From positions 124,001-188,000 of the forward strand of contig JAIWND010000016.1 in assembly GCA_025330725.1 (NCBI GenBank): a stretch of DNA of 64,000 nt, given 5' to 3'. Positions 54,174-64,000 of the stretch are shown piece by piece. Position numbers and translations under genes: made by a program. The notes beneath the pieces are model-generated. The model saw only the letters and a program-made list of their open reading frames with translations. It was not told the DNA's origin and searched no databases. The stretch is from Chlamydoabsidia padenii (lineage: Eukaryota > Mucoromycota > Mucoromycetes > Mucorales > Cunninghamellaceae). How positions within the stretch are numbered: position 1 is the first letter of the stretch; each line of letters begins with the position of its first letter.

Positions 54174-54898
54174 CTATTCTTCTTCTTCGTCTTCATCATC
54201 ATCCTCTTCGTCCACTTCCTGTTCTTCGTCCTCTTCATCTTCATCTACTTCTTCTTCATCCTCGTCCGCTTCATCATCTTCCCCATCATCGTCCTGTTCT
54301 TGGCTTTCTGATTCCTTTTCTTGTTGCTGTTGTTGTGATTGTTCTTGTTGACCAGATTGTTGTGCATTCAATTGATCTTGAAGTTTTCGTCTCTTGTTGG
54401 CCAGATCATCTTTCCCAGTCCCTGTTGATCCTTCGTCTGCTTGTTGTCGTCGCTTATAGGCTTCTTCCAAGGTGATGGTTTGTGGTATAACATCTTCAAG
54501 GAATTCAAAGGCATCCGTCTGATTCACTGCTGAAGCTATATATCAACCCGAACAGTCAGTATCAATAGTATCCCCGCTGATCTTTTGACTTACCTAGATC
54601 CTTATAAAAGATGGTTTTTCGCTTGTTCTTTTGTGCCCTTGAAAATCCTTCATTGACCAGATATTCCATAAAAAGTTCCTAGACATTAGTAGAAGATTAG
54701 TATCAGCAAGATGCAAACTATAAAAGTGTGTTATTGACTTACAGTGGCAGAAGCTATACAATGGGTGGCTTCGGCATTGACAAGAGTTACGTCTGGATCG
54801 TCTTTAATGATTCTTTTGACTCTAGCCAGTGGTAATAGGGATTGGCCAGGAATTCTTTCTTTTTTCGTTGCTGCAGTAGGTGCTGTGTCAGATGCCAT
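54174..54898 (-). CDS. Histone-fold protein of the Dpb3/POLE4/CHRAC15 (NF-YC-like) type
   Basis: Seen: three exons on the minus strand. The start at 54898 reads MASDTAPTAATKKERIPGQS. The histone fold covers about residues 20-100: LLPLARVKRIIKDDPDVTLV, ATHCIASATELFMEYLVNEG, KNKRKTIFYKDLASAVNQTD, FEFLEDVIP. A Gln-rich stretch follows and a very acidic C-terminus (Glu/Asp runs, coded at 54174-54300). Known: Dpb3/POLE4 pairs with Dpb4/POLE3 in DNA polymerase epsilon, and the same fold serves CHRAC-type remodellers; NF-YC uses a similar fold in CCAAT binding. The acidic tail would suit histone handling. Which complex it joins cannot be decided from sequence. CACCCAAGCGGGATACG-type sequence lies 100 bases upstream. 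Confidence 0.88.
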
Positions 54899-55185
54899 GA
54901 TGTATATAAATAATTGTAAATAGGAAAGAGAAGCGCGATTCACCTCACCTACATTGCTTTTTTTTTTTTTTTTCTTTTTCTTTTTCGTACATTCATTTTC
55001 GTATCCCGCTTGGGTGTGACTTTATCAAGAGCTTCCAACCATAGTCAAGTAACACCCTGCTAAACATTCAATCAATAGCCTTTGATCATGTTAAGACTTG
55101 AGCATAGTGTAATTAGTACGGGAATATGATGGAATCAACAACTGTACCTAGCATAGCAAGCACTCATTCATCAGGCTTTAGAGGG

Positions 55186-55223
<38 letters not shown>

Positions 55224-56644
55224 CAAAATCCGCTTCCATAAGCATAAAGTTCCTGAGACCTATTCTATCTCTCTTTCTTTCAAAAAGTTGCTCTTTAGAT
55301 TCATCATGCCCTCCAATATGAATATCTGTATAACTGTACTATAGTGTAGTTGCCCTTTGTGATTACCAAAAATGTCACTGTGTCTACTTTAACGATAACC
55401 CTATTTTTGCTTGCTCATCCTTTTAATCAGTACTAAAAGATTGATCAATACTCATTCTCGCTTTGAAACAGAGTGACTCTTGGACTGGCGAAACTATTGC
55501 ATGGCTTGACACTTGGACGATGGATGACCACACCAACCATGTTTTACCTGGTCATACATATTCATTGACCGCCACATCACAGCACTTTACCATCATGACA
55601 GTGTAGTTTAGTTTTATATCCCACTCTTAATATAGACATTACTAGATAGATATCCTTCTTAATAATAAAGATACTTTTTTTCAATATCATTTGTGTTTTA
55701 TGTGACAGATCCATGTGGACAAAAGCTCTTCGTGTTATCTGATAACCTTCAATAGATCCAAACTGATCTCATTGGATTTTCTTTTTACCACGTTCTCACA
55801 CTTGGTCCCCGAGTCAACATAGGGAAAAAAAAGGGGGGGGGGGGACTGGGAGAGTATTGGTTTTCCTGGAACCGGGTTTAAAAAAAATAGCTTGGATCGG
55901 TTCTGAGTAAAAACAATTCTACCGCCCTGATAGAGTTGATTACATAGTCTTATTCATCTTGAATGACATTTATTCATCCACGGGGAAAAACTTTCCCCAC
56001 TCAATGCAATGTGGTTGATCTTATCATCACTGTTTTTTTTTTTTTTCGGGATCAAAGGCGGGAACGGGAAATAGACGGAATAAACCATTTAGGTTTGAAA
56101 CCGATAATACCCACGACCTGGTTTTCATGGGGTCATCCCTGTCAATCTTTGATGGGTCAAGCTTTGTAAAGTATGTATGGATCAAAGGTAATATTTTCTT
56201 TCCCCCCATCATGAGATTTGGATGTAAAGTTCATCATGGAGAAACACAAAAGATCAGGGATCATGCATTTCACATCCCGCCGTGGCACTTTATTAAAATC
56301 CCGCTCCTGACATTGTCCAATAGTCATTTGTTAAGTAAATGATGATAACACAAGAGGCAACAAGTCAGTTAGTTAAATGTATTTTTATTAATTGAGGATC
56401 GATCAAGTCTAAACAGTCAGAAGAGGTTAAAAAAAGAATCACATTCTTTTCATACCCCATTCATCTAAAAGATAATATAAAAAATAAACAGATTGGGAGA
56501 AGAGAATATACAAAGAAAGAAAGAAAAAAGAGTAGTAATAGTAAGAAATAAAGGATTTCATTGTTGATACATATAAAAAAAATACTAAACTACAATAAGT
56601 CTATGTGGTAAAAAGTATAATAATAAGGAAAGGGAGGGGGAGAT
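54899..56644. other. Intergenic region, 1.75 kb, with one orphan coding island
   Basis: Holds the histone-fold promoter, an A homopolymer near 55190-55220, AAATTCAAAATCCGCTTCC (about 55218-55236), the orphan island at 55472-55606, a G run near 55834-55843, and several motif-like sites (CGGGTTTAAA near 55873, ACATCCCGCC near 56274, AAAATCCCGC near 56294). The 3' end of PMA1 begins near 56370. Confidence 0.5.
55472..55606 (+). other. Orphan terminal-exon-like coding island
   Basis: Seen: after a TACTAAAAG branch-like site and acceptor GAAACAG, a frame reads SDSWTGETIAWLDTWTMDDH and TNHVLPGHTYSLTATSQHFT, ending IMTV with TAG at 55604-55606 and AATAAA near 55666. Composition is clearly coding-like. 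Upstream, another island near 55350-55420 reads LCDYQKCHCVYFNDNPIFAC. I could not connect either to an ATG with consistent phases. This suggests a small multi-exon gene I cannot assemble, or a degraded one. Family not recognised. Confidence 0.35.
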
Positions 56645-59600
56645 CTAGTTGTTCAAGACTTGAGCAGCTTGAGAGGTTTGAGCAGAGGAGAAGCGACGCA
56701 TTTCCTTGGGATCGGAGGACATCTTCTTACCCAACAACTTCTTGCCCAAGTTTTGAGGACGTTCCATGGACTTGAGAGAGCGAGTACGGTTAGCATAGTA
56801 ACGAGCAGAAGAGGTACCAGACATGGCAGAGGCACGACGAGAGCTGGCATCTTGAGCTTGAGGCTTGTTGTCGACCAAAGTGTTCTTGGGTTCGTAAATG
56901 TATTGCATAGCAAACTTGATAAAGTCGAGAGGCACAAACCAGACAAAGTTCCAGATCCAGACAATACCAGCCCATGACCAACCACAACCGTAGATCTTGG
57001 TGAAGCCCCAGTCGGCGTACACGGCGATAAACATAGCCACCAATTGAGCGACGACAAAGGCACACATCAACATGACAGAGGGACGTTCCATGAAGAAGAA
57101 GCCACGAGAACGAGTGACAAAGATCAAACCTTGAGAAATGGTAGAGACTTGGAGGTACACGATAGAGTGGTAGATACCGTGGTTAGGATCATCGTAACGT
57201 TGGACACCGAATTTTTCAGCAAAGAAGTCAGTCTTGAAGGCAACAGCAAAGAAGGCAACAGTGGACACAGTGAGGTAGAGACCGTAGACAATGGCGTAAG
57301 TGAAGATTTCTCTCAAGTTCCAAGAGTTGGGGTAAGGAGAAGGCTTGACACGATCAGTAGAGATAGTCATGATGGTACCATCGTTAAGAATAGCCATAAT
57401 CAACACAAGGAAGGGAGGGAAATCGAATTGGAAAGCCCAGCAGAGGATAGAGAAACCAACCACAACACGAATGGTGACAGAGCAAGTGTAGATAGCATAG
57501 TTACGCATACGTTGGAAAATTTGACGAGATCCAATAATAGCTTCAATGATGACAGACAAACCAGGTTCAGTCAAAACAATATCGGCAGCAGAGCGAGCAG
57601 CATCAGTGGCATCAGCGACAGCAATACCAACGTTAGCCTTGGAGAGAGCAGGAGCATCGTTCACACCATCACCAGTCATAGCACACATGTGACCCATGTT
57701 TTGGAGACGTTCGACAATTTCATACTTGTGTTCAGGGTAGACACCAGCGAAACCATCACATTGCAACACCATTTGGTCGACATCAGAGTAACCAGAGCCA
57801 GCAGGAGGACCTTCCTTGAGAGTCTTGGACAAGTACATGTTGTCACCCATACCGAGACGACGACCAGTTTCCTTACCAATAGCGAGTTGATCACCAGTGA
57901 TCATCTTGACTTGAATACCGAGTTCGATAGCACGATCAATAGTTTCCTTGGTATCAGATCGAGGAGGATCATAGATGGGCAAGAGACCAACCAAACGGAA
58001 ACCGAGACCTTCACCTTCAACTTCACCGTTAGGAACTTCATCAACAGCAACAGCCAAAGCACGGAGACCACGGCGAGCAAATTCATCCACATCATCGTTC
58101 AAAGCCTTGATTTGTTCTTCGGTCTTGTCACGAGAGCAGAGATCCAAGATGGTGTGAGACATACCCTTGGTGACACGGAGCACCTTGCCAGAAGCATTGT
58201 CCTTGTAAGTGATTTCAGTACGCTTGACCACGGGGTTGAAGGGCTTGAATTCCATTTCTTCAATACCACCACGAGCTTGAGCAGGGTCGGGCAAAGAGTT
58301 GACGATACAGAAATCGATGGCATCTTGGTTTTCGGTACGAGAAGCAAAGGCAGAGAGCTTGATGATTTCATCACCGTCTTGTTCAGCGTAGCACTTGATG
58401 GTAGGCTTGTCGACGATCAACTTGTTCAAGGTCAAAGTACCAGTCTTGTCAGAGCAGAGGATGGTGACAGCAGCCATTTCTTCAATAGCAGTGATACGGG
58501 TAACAATAGCCTTGTGTTCAGCCAATTGCTTGGCACCAATAGCGAGAGTGACAGACAAGACAGTAGGCATAGCAATAGGAATACCACCAATGAGCAAGAC
58601 AAGCATGTTATCAATACCACGGCGATAATCGTAGTGGAAGGCAGCATATTGAACAATGAGGACAATAACCAAGAAGATACCAATAGTGACCAAACAGAAG
58701 TTACCAATGTTAGCAAGAATTTGTTGAAGATGGCCAACATCGTCACCAGCATCACCAACCAACTTGGCAGCACGACCGAAGAAAGTGTTCAAACCAGTAC
58801 CAATGACAACAGCTTCAGCTTCACCTTGCTTGACAGTGGAACCAGAGAAGACTTCATCACCAGCATCCTTTGTGACAGGAAGAGATTCACCAGTCAAGGC
58901 AGCTTGATCGATAGAGACTTGACCGTGAGCCTAAAAAACATTAGAATGAATGTCAGTAACCAATCATATAAACCAATGTCAAAAAGATGACATTACTATT
59001 CAAGTTCCGACACTTTGTAAGGAAGGTAGCCAGGAAAAAAAAAATTTTCATCTGCCACACTTCCAATCAAAATGGCCTAATCCGCAAGTCTTGTTTTTTT
59101 TTGTTGTTGTTACTTACAGCAATGAGACGACCATCAGCAGGGACGACATCACCCAACTTACAGGCAATGATATCACCAGGCACCAATTCAGCAGCTTCCA
59201 TAGTTTTCCATTCACCATCACGACGGACCTTACATTCAGGAGCAAGGGCATCCATCAAAGCCTTGACAGCATTACCAGCTTGACGTTCTTCCATAAAACC
59301 AATGACAGAGTTAGCCAACAACAAGAGGACAATACCAATAAAATCAGGATAATCAGGGGGTTGACCAAAACCGTTAGACAAGGCAATAGCGACAATAGCA
59401 GCAGCTTCCATGACCCAAGAGAGAGGATTCCACATGAAGCCCAAGAATTGCAAGAGAGGGTTCACTTCCTTGGTTTCCAACTTGTTATGACCGAATTTTT
59501 CAACACGGCGGGCAGCTTCGTCAGAGGTTAAACCGTTCTTGGTGGTCCTGAATTATAGTAAAATGGTTGAAGAGTGACGATAATGGTGGTAGAGAGGATC

Positions 59601-59841
59601 ATGTTGATAAATGATAATAGTAATAATAGTAATAACAAAAGAGGATTAGTAAAATAGAAGATTTCATTGTTTTCCTCACTTACTTTAAAAGAGCCATACA
59701 ATCCCCATATTCCATGGTGGAAAGATCGATCTTGTCTTTATCATAAAGTTCGTCGACAGTCAAGGTGTTCAAGTCACCGTTTACTTGAGTTTGTTGGGGA
59801 GCATCGCCAGAGACCTCAACCTTTGTGTGTTCTTCAGACAT
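56645..59841 (-). CDS. PMA1: Plasma-membrane H+-ATPase (P3A-type)
   Basis: Seen: three exons, 59684-59841, 59118-59547 and 56645-58930, closing in frame to 957 residues. The start [18 protein letters not shown] precedes a short N-terminus; TM1-2 follow [20 protein letters not shown]; the actuator has [12 protein letters not shown]4 is [20 protein letters not shown]; the phosphorylation site is [13 protein letters not shown]; the hinge is [21 protein letters not shown]5-10 follow. The C-terminal regulatory region is about 70 residues, Ser/Arg-rich ([18 protein letters not shown]), ending AAQVLNN. Known: exports protons to energise nutrient uptake. The C-tail is likely phosphoregulated. Strong codon bias indicates high expression. 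A long pyrimidine-poor leader and GAGCGGCTATTGAATTTGG on the minus strand (about 60093-60111) lie upstream. Confidence 0.98.
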
Positions 59842-62777
59842 GGTGAGTAATAGATGTTATAACTTCTCCTAAGAGATGAGTGGTAGATTAAGGGGAGATA
59901 TACGGGTTGTAAAAAGGTAGGTGTAAGGATAGTATTATAAAGAGGAAGAAGAAGAAAAAGAAAAGAAAAAAAAAAAAGAGGAAGGGAAGGAAAGGATAAA
60001 TGAGTTTTTGGCTAAAAGAAAAAAAAAAAAGAAAAAGACGAGAGAAATGGATGTTGGAAGTTTTTCTTTTTAAAGGGACATCAAGTAACCAAATTCAATA
60101 GCCGCTCCGTCTCACAGAGAAAATTTTTTTTTTTCTTTCTAGCTAATTTGAAATCCAGGTTCCACCAATTATGAAAGGAGAAGGCAAAAAGTGGGCGGGC
60201 CTGATGTTATATTTATGAAACCTTTCTCACACAGCACACTCGGCATCCACCGCTTTCCCCCCCAATGAAGATGCTTTCTTAGCCGATGCGGAATTTGAAA
60301 TTGACGTAATCAGATTGGTAGTCAGTGTGGAAAAAAAAAAAAAAGAGTGGTATCAAAAACAGATGGTTTTGTTCCATGTTATTATTCTATTTCGCATGAC
60401 TTGCTCCTCATTGGGCAGAGTGACGTTTTTCGATTCAAAACCACATAGCGGTTACTTTTTTACCCTTTTTTCTATTTACGTATAAAGATCCAACAAATCA
60501 CAAAAAGGGGAGGGGGATCATCATCGTTCCGTTGATCATGTCTAATCTATTAACCTTTTCGCAACGGAATCTTTGAAAAATGGATAGTAACAATAGTGTC
60601 AATCTCCCTCTAATTATGTCAATAAACATCATGTTGATTAGGATCAAATTTACTTTATGTTCACGTTCCCACTTGCACGCCATTCTCAGTCGGGCATTAA
60701 AAAAACATCCCAACCCAGTCTTCCCCATTGAAAATAGACTAGAACAAAAACAGGTCTGCATGGATGTTTTCCTCGGTTCATCTTTCAAAATGGTATTAAT
60801 GTGAAGAAGTTTCTTTTTTTGAAACTTGAATCGAACTGCATAGGATCATGATGAAGCATCCTCACACTTGCTAAAACAAGCCTAGGGGAAGGAGGCTCCA
60901 TTAGCGTTTTGGACGGAATAGCGGAATTTGAAATGTGCCACTCATTTCCCCTTTTCGTTTGATCAGCTTACTGTATTACTTTCCATGATAAAACTCCTCT
61001 GTTACAGAAACTATGAAAATGTAAATTGTATTTTGATTGCCAGCTAAAAAAAAGTGTAGCACATTTGATACCCCACTTATTCATCTACTCTATACAGAAG
61101 GTTGGAACATGAATGAATCTTGCTTAAATCGGCGTTGGAATATTCAAAACCCGGAGGTAAGCGAATTTAGCGATTGGCAGAAAAAGAGAGAGCATGTGCA
61201 GTCAGGGCAAATCAGTCCCTTTACGGGAAACCTTGGGAAAACCGTTATCCTCCCATTATACCTATCGGTTCCTTTCGTTTTACTTTTATCCTACGATGAC
61301 TTTTCATGATCCCCGGTCCTTTTCTTTTCCAAGAAGGGTTAAGATCCCGATGCATTGACCGAGAAAAAAAAAAAAAAAAAAAAAGGCGTGACCAAATCGT
61401 AATGTATTTCATTCTTCCGAGCCTCTCCATACGTAGCCACCCTCTCAGATGACTATGACAGATCATGTTTGATAATAAACAAAAAGGGAATAATCCATTC
61501 ATGTGGGGAAAAAAAAACAAAAGTGCGGCTGCTTTGATTGTTTTTCCGTAGCAAGGATGGAACTCCCTTTTCGCCCCGAGGTGCATCGATTATAACATGT
61601 CGCTTAATACGTACATACATTGAATCACTCTATATGTATCTATGATTCGTTACACTGCATAGCCCACTTTTAATATATCATGGTTCTACTGTGATGGATC
61701 ATGGAGAGGAGGGGGTTCATCATTCAATCAAACTATTTCAATACCCGCTCGATGAATTTGTAAATCCCGTCGAGTAAACAAAGTGGATTCCCCACATCAT
61801 TATTATCATCACCATCATTTAGCTATTAGGATATATTTATATCCTGCATAAATGTAACCAGTAAGGAAGAGAGTAAAAAATAAAAAAAAGTGACCACAAA
61901 GGGAAAAGATGTGCCCGCCAAAAAAAAAAAATCCATTCCCTTGGTATCATTTCCACTTTCTTCATCCTTTAGTCCTCTTATCAGTACACATATATAAGTA
62001 ATCAGGTCGTGACAGATAGGATCATTCCAAAACCGGTGGCCATACTTAAAAGGAGGCAGGGCAGGGGCAAGCCAGCTTTTTTTTTAACCTTGTGTAACAA
62101 CACTTCCCCAATAGCAACATAAAGTTCGACCAGATCTGATTTATGATCTTCATAAATTAGTAGCCCGAGAATTATCGGAAGAGTCGTGAACTCCATAACA
62201 GGGTGGGTGTGAAAAAATAACAAACAAAGAGAACCAGAACTAGACTAAACATGGTGAGATGGATGGAATGGATCATCTTTCTAATGAATGATATGTCCTT
62301 TTTGAGACACTTGAAAGATTACATTTTGTAAACACATGTATTTTTGATATGATAAGAAACTAACATCAGCTTGGTGATGATGATGGAATTGATAAACATA
62401 CATCGATGTAGATGGTGCACGTGCATAGTGGGTATGCTTGTGTAAGATCATAAACTTATTTCCGGACAAGGAAACATGATATCATGTACAAAATAACAAA
62501 CTCCGATAGACCCCCCGACCAATGCTGTACCAATAATACCCGTTAAAAGGTAAAGAGTTCATCCTACATTTTTATTTGCCACATTTCAAACAAGAAGAAC
62601 AAAATAAAAACAGAAGACCGAATACCATGGAATGATTGATGATGCAAGTATGTATCAGATCTGATTTACAAATCATTAAAAAGTAACAAGTTATGTTTTA
62701 AATAAAGGATTGTCACCAATTACAGCCATGACATCTTTATTAGGATAAAATAAAATGTGACTAAGGGGATCTGACTA
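59842..62777. other. Gene-poor region, 2.9 kb, with repeated motif-like sites
   Basis: PMA1 promoter followed by a stretch with no confidently coding frame. Motif-like sites: GCGGAATTTGAAATTGACG (about 60285-60303), GCGGAATTTGAAATGTGCC (about 60928-60946), AATATTCAAAACCCGGAG (about 61139-61156), TTTCAATACCCGCTCG (about 61737-61752) and TTGTAAATCCCGTCGAG (about 61759-61775). Minus-strand coding-like islands at 61995-62240 and 62470-62560 are noted separately. The last part is the ORC3 3' flank. Confidence 0.5.
62002..62560 (-). other. Minus-strand coding-like islands, possibly one small membrane protein gene
   Basis: Seen: near 62480-62550 a frame reads LLTGIIGTALVGGSIGVCYF, a likely membrane helix, then VHDIMFPCPEIS. 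Near 62002-62240, after an acceptor GTCTAG, a frame reads SGSLCLLFFHTHPVMEFTTL, PIILGLLIYEDHKSDLVELY and VAIGEVLLHKVKKKAGLPLP, with TGA at about 62002. An ATG for the second part is at about 62193. The two islands do not join with consistent phase through the splice sites I can see. Family unknown; may be one short gene, two, or chance. Confidence 0.25.
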
Positions 62778-64000
62778 CTAAATGTTTGACCATGTCAAAC
62801 GAATGACATGATCAGTTCTTCTTTGGGTGGGTTTGATGAATCCAAGGAATTGTAGTTCCGCCACTGATCGAATAAATCGTGCCCTGAAACAACAAGTTAT
62901 TACTATGTGATTTCCTTATCAACCCCCCCCCCTGGCCTTTTATTACTTACTGTATTTCATTTTCTTCAAGAGGATGACCAGTAGGTCGAGATTCACGTTC
63001 GATCAAACATCCAAAGGCCACAAACCAATCGTACAGATTAATCATCCGTCCACATTCTAAATATAGTTTATACAAAAGACTGGTATCCTGTTCCGAAGGT
63101 AATAATTGTTGATCTTGATGGTCTTGTTGACAACAATCACAATTGATGTAATATTGAGATTGACTAAGAGCTGTTTGTATAGATCCACGAGGCTGAGGGG
63201 CAAACGACTATAATAGATAAAAATATCAGAATCTATCTCCACCTTTTTTTAGATACAAAGATAAGATAACATATCATTTTACCTTTTCATGCAATTTCAC
63301 ATGAGTATAATACACCAATTCATAAAGAGGCATCGTTGTATAGGACCGTAGATCATGACTAGAATCAAAAGAATGTGAAGAATACTCTAGATTAGTTTCA
63401 TTTGTTTCTTTAAAGTGTTTTCCTTTTTTTTTTTTCTTCTTTACCTAAATATGGAATGGAACCAATCTGCTATTTCCATTGCCATTTTCGACGTCACTGT
63501 TCCTTTTTGTCGTAACTGTTCAATAGCATTTTCTTGTACTTTCTCGGCCGTCTTTGTATGTCGTTTCGTTGTCGCTGTATGCATAGTCGTAGTATGATCT
63601 TTGCCCGATAGATTGTCGCTGGGTGCACTAGGGAGTGACATCATGCCTTCCAGTTTCTTTTCCCGTCGTTTGATCTTGGCCAATTCATCCTTGTCAGCCT
63701 GAGCCAGCGAGTCCAATTGTTCTTGCCAAACTAATATCTGATGCATCCATTTCTTGTCATCATCATCATCATCTTGTCCATGTCCTTCCTGTTCAAGCAC
63801 CAGTTTCAGTTGTTGTAAAAAGGGTCCCAGTGCTGTAGCTTCCATTTTTCGCACCAGATTCACCAACCAATGTAGTGTGTCCGCTTGTTTATGCCATTGT
63901 GTATTCTCCAATTGTTCCAGGTAGAGTACCCGTCGAGTCTTTCTGCCTAGTCCAGTAAATGCTGGGAATTGCGATTGGAGGAATTGCACCAAAGCCATCC
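62778..64000 (-). CDS. ORC3: Origin recognition complex subunit 3, C-terminal part (5' end beyond the window)
   Basis: Seen: four exons on the minus strand. The last exon reads [20 protein letters not shown], then [14 protein letters not shown] with TAG at 62778-62780; this is the conserved ORC3 winged-helix end. Upstream exons give [40 protein letters not shown] and [14 protein letters not shown], all typical of ORC3. The first visible exon (to 64000) carries a charged helical insertion region with an Asp run ([16 protein letters not shown]). The N-terminal AAA-like half lies outside the window. Known: ORC3 pairs with ORC2 in the complex that loads MCM helicase at replication origins. Confidence 0.93.

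Noticed and set aside
54169..54351. Serine-rich ORF on the plus strand
   Set aside because: It is the complement of the Glu/Asp codon tract of the histone-fold protein.
57044..58990. A 648-codon ORF on the plus strand
   Set aside because: It lies exactly antisense to the PMA1 coding sequence. Its Ser/Thr/Asp-rich, repetitive product is the usual shadow of a strongly codon-biased gene.
1..64000. tRNA, rRNA, CRISPR array, prophage or insertion-sequence features
   Set aside because: No tRNA B-box-like sequence, no direct-repeat/spacer array and no transposase or integrase frame was seen; the gene structure is eukaryotic. A covariance-model tRNA scan would be decisive.

Overview
This is a eukaryotic, fungal window. 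Genes are split by many short GT-AG introns (about 50-110 bases). Intergenic DNA is AT-rich, with long A or T homopolymers. Gene content (plasma-membrane H+-ATPase, fungal Zn2Cys6 and YAP-like bZIP factors, an Adn1/PtaB-type LIM-binding protein, Mic19, an ORC3 end, an Stc1-domain protein) and the gene architecture point to an early-diverging filamentous fungus, most likely Mucoromycota/Mucorales. That placement is inference; no rRNA or tRNA gene was found to test it.

Layout. 1-4.5 kb: START-like gene (cut by the left edge) and a short-chain dehydrogenase, both minus. 5.2-12.4 kb: LIM-binding regulator, Stc1-domain protein, galactokinase, bZIP factor. 13.7-16.1 kb: ribosomal proteins uS2 (RPS0) and eL27 (RPL27). 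16.8-22.3 kb: sugar-porter MFS protein, an orphan protein, a fragmentary locus and a homeodomain factor. 23.2-36.0 kb: three ER genes close together, namely a two-thioredoxin PDI, a 14-exon TMEM94/ERMA-like P-type ATPase homologue and EMC1, with one orphan gene between the last two. 36.8-46.2 kb: orphan gene, Zn2Cys6 activator, ThrE/Prm10-type membrane protein and a five-FAS1 membrane protein. 47.3-54.9 kb: TBC RabGAP (with a GC-AG intron), MIC19, NIPSNAP and a histone-fold protein of the Dpb3/POLE4/CHRAC15 type. 56.6-59.8 kb: PMA1 H+-ATPase. 59.8-62.8 kb: mostly empty. 62.8-64 kb: C-terminal part of ORC3.

How the genes relate: there is no operon or biosynthetic cluster. Most are housekeeping or regulatory genes. 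Several pairs share divergent promoters (LDB/Stc1, GAL1/bZIP, PDI/TMEM94, orphan/EMC1, Zn2Cys6/ThrE, FAS1/TBC).

The main unexplained signal is a dispersed 11-base motif, CGGGATTTRAA. I count 11 exact copies and many one-mismatch variants, most of them 60-300 bases upstream of start codons. Some lie in introns and some in apparently gene-free stretches. A second pattern is the polarity of intronic homopolymers: sense A-tracts just after the donor and sense T-tracts just before the acceptor. Several coding-like islands could not be joined into a clean gene and are reported as such. I did not find a convincing wholly new multi-gene system.
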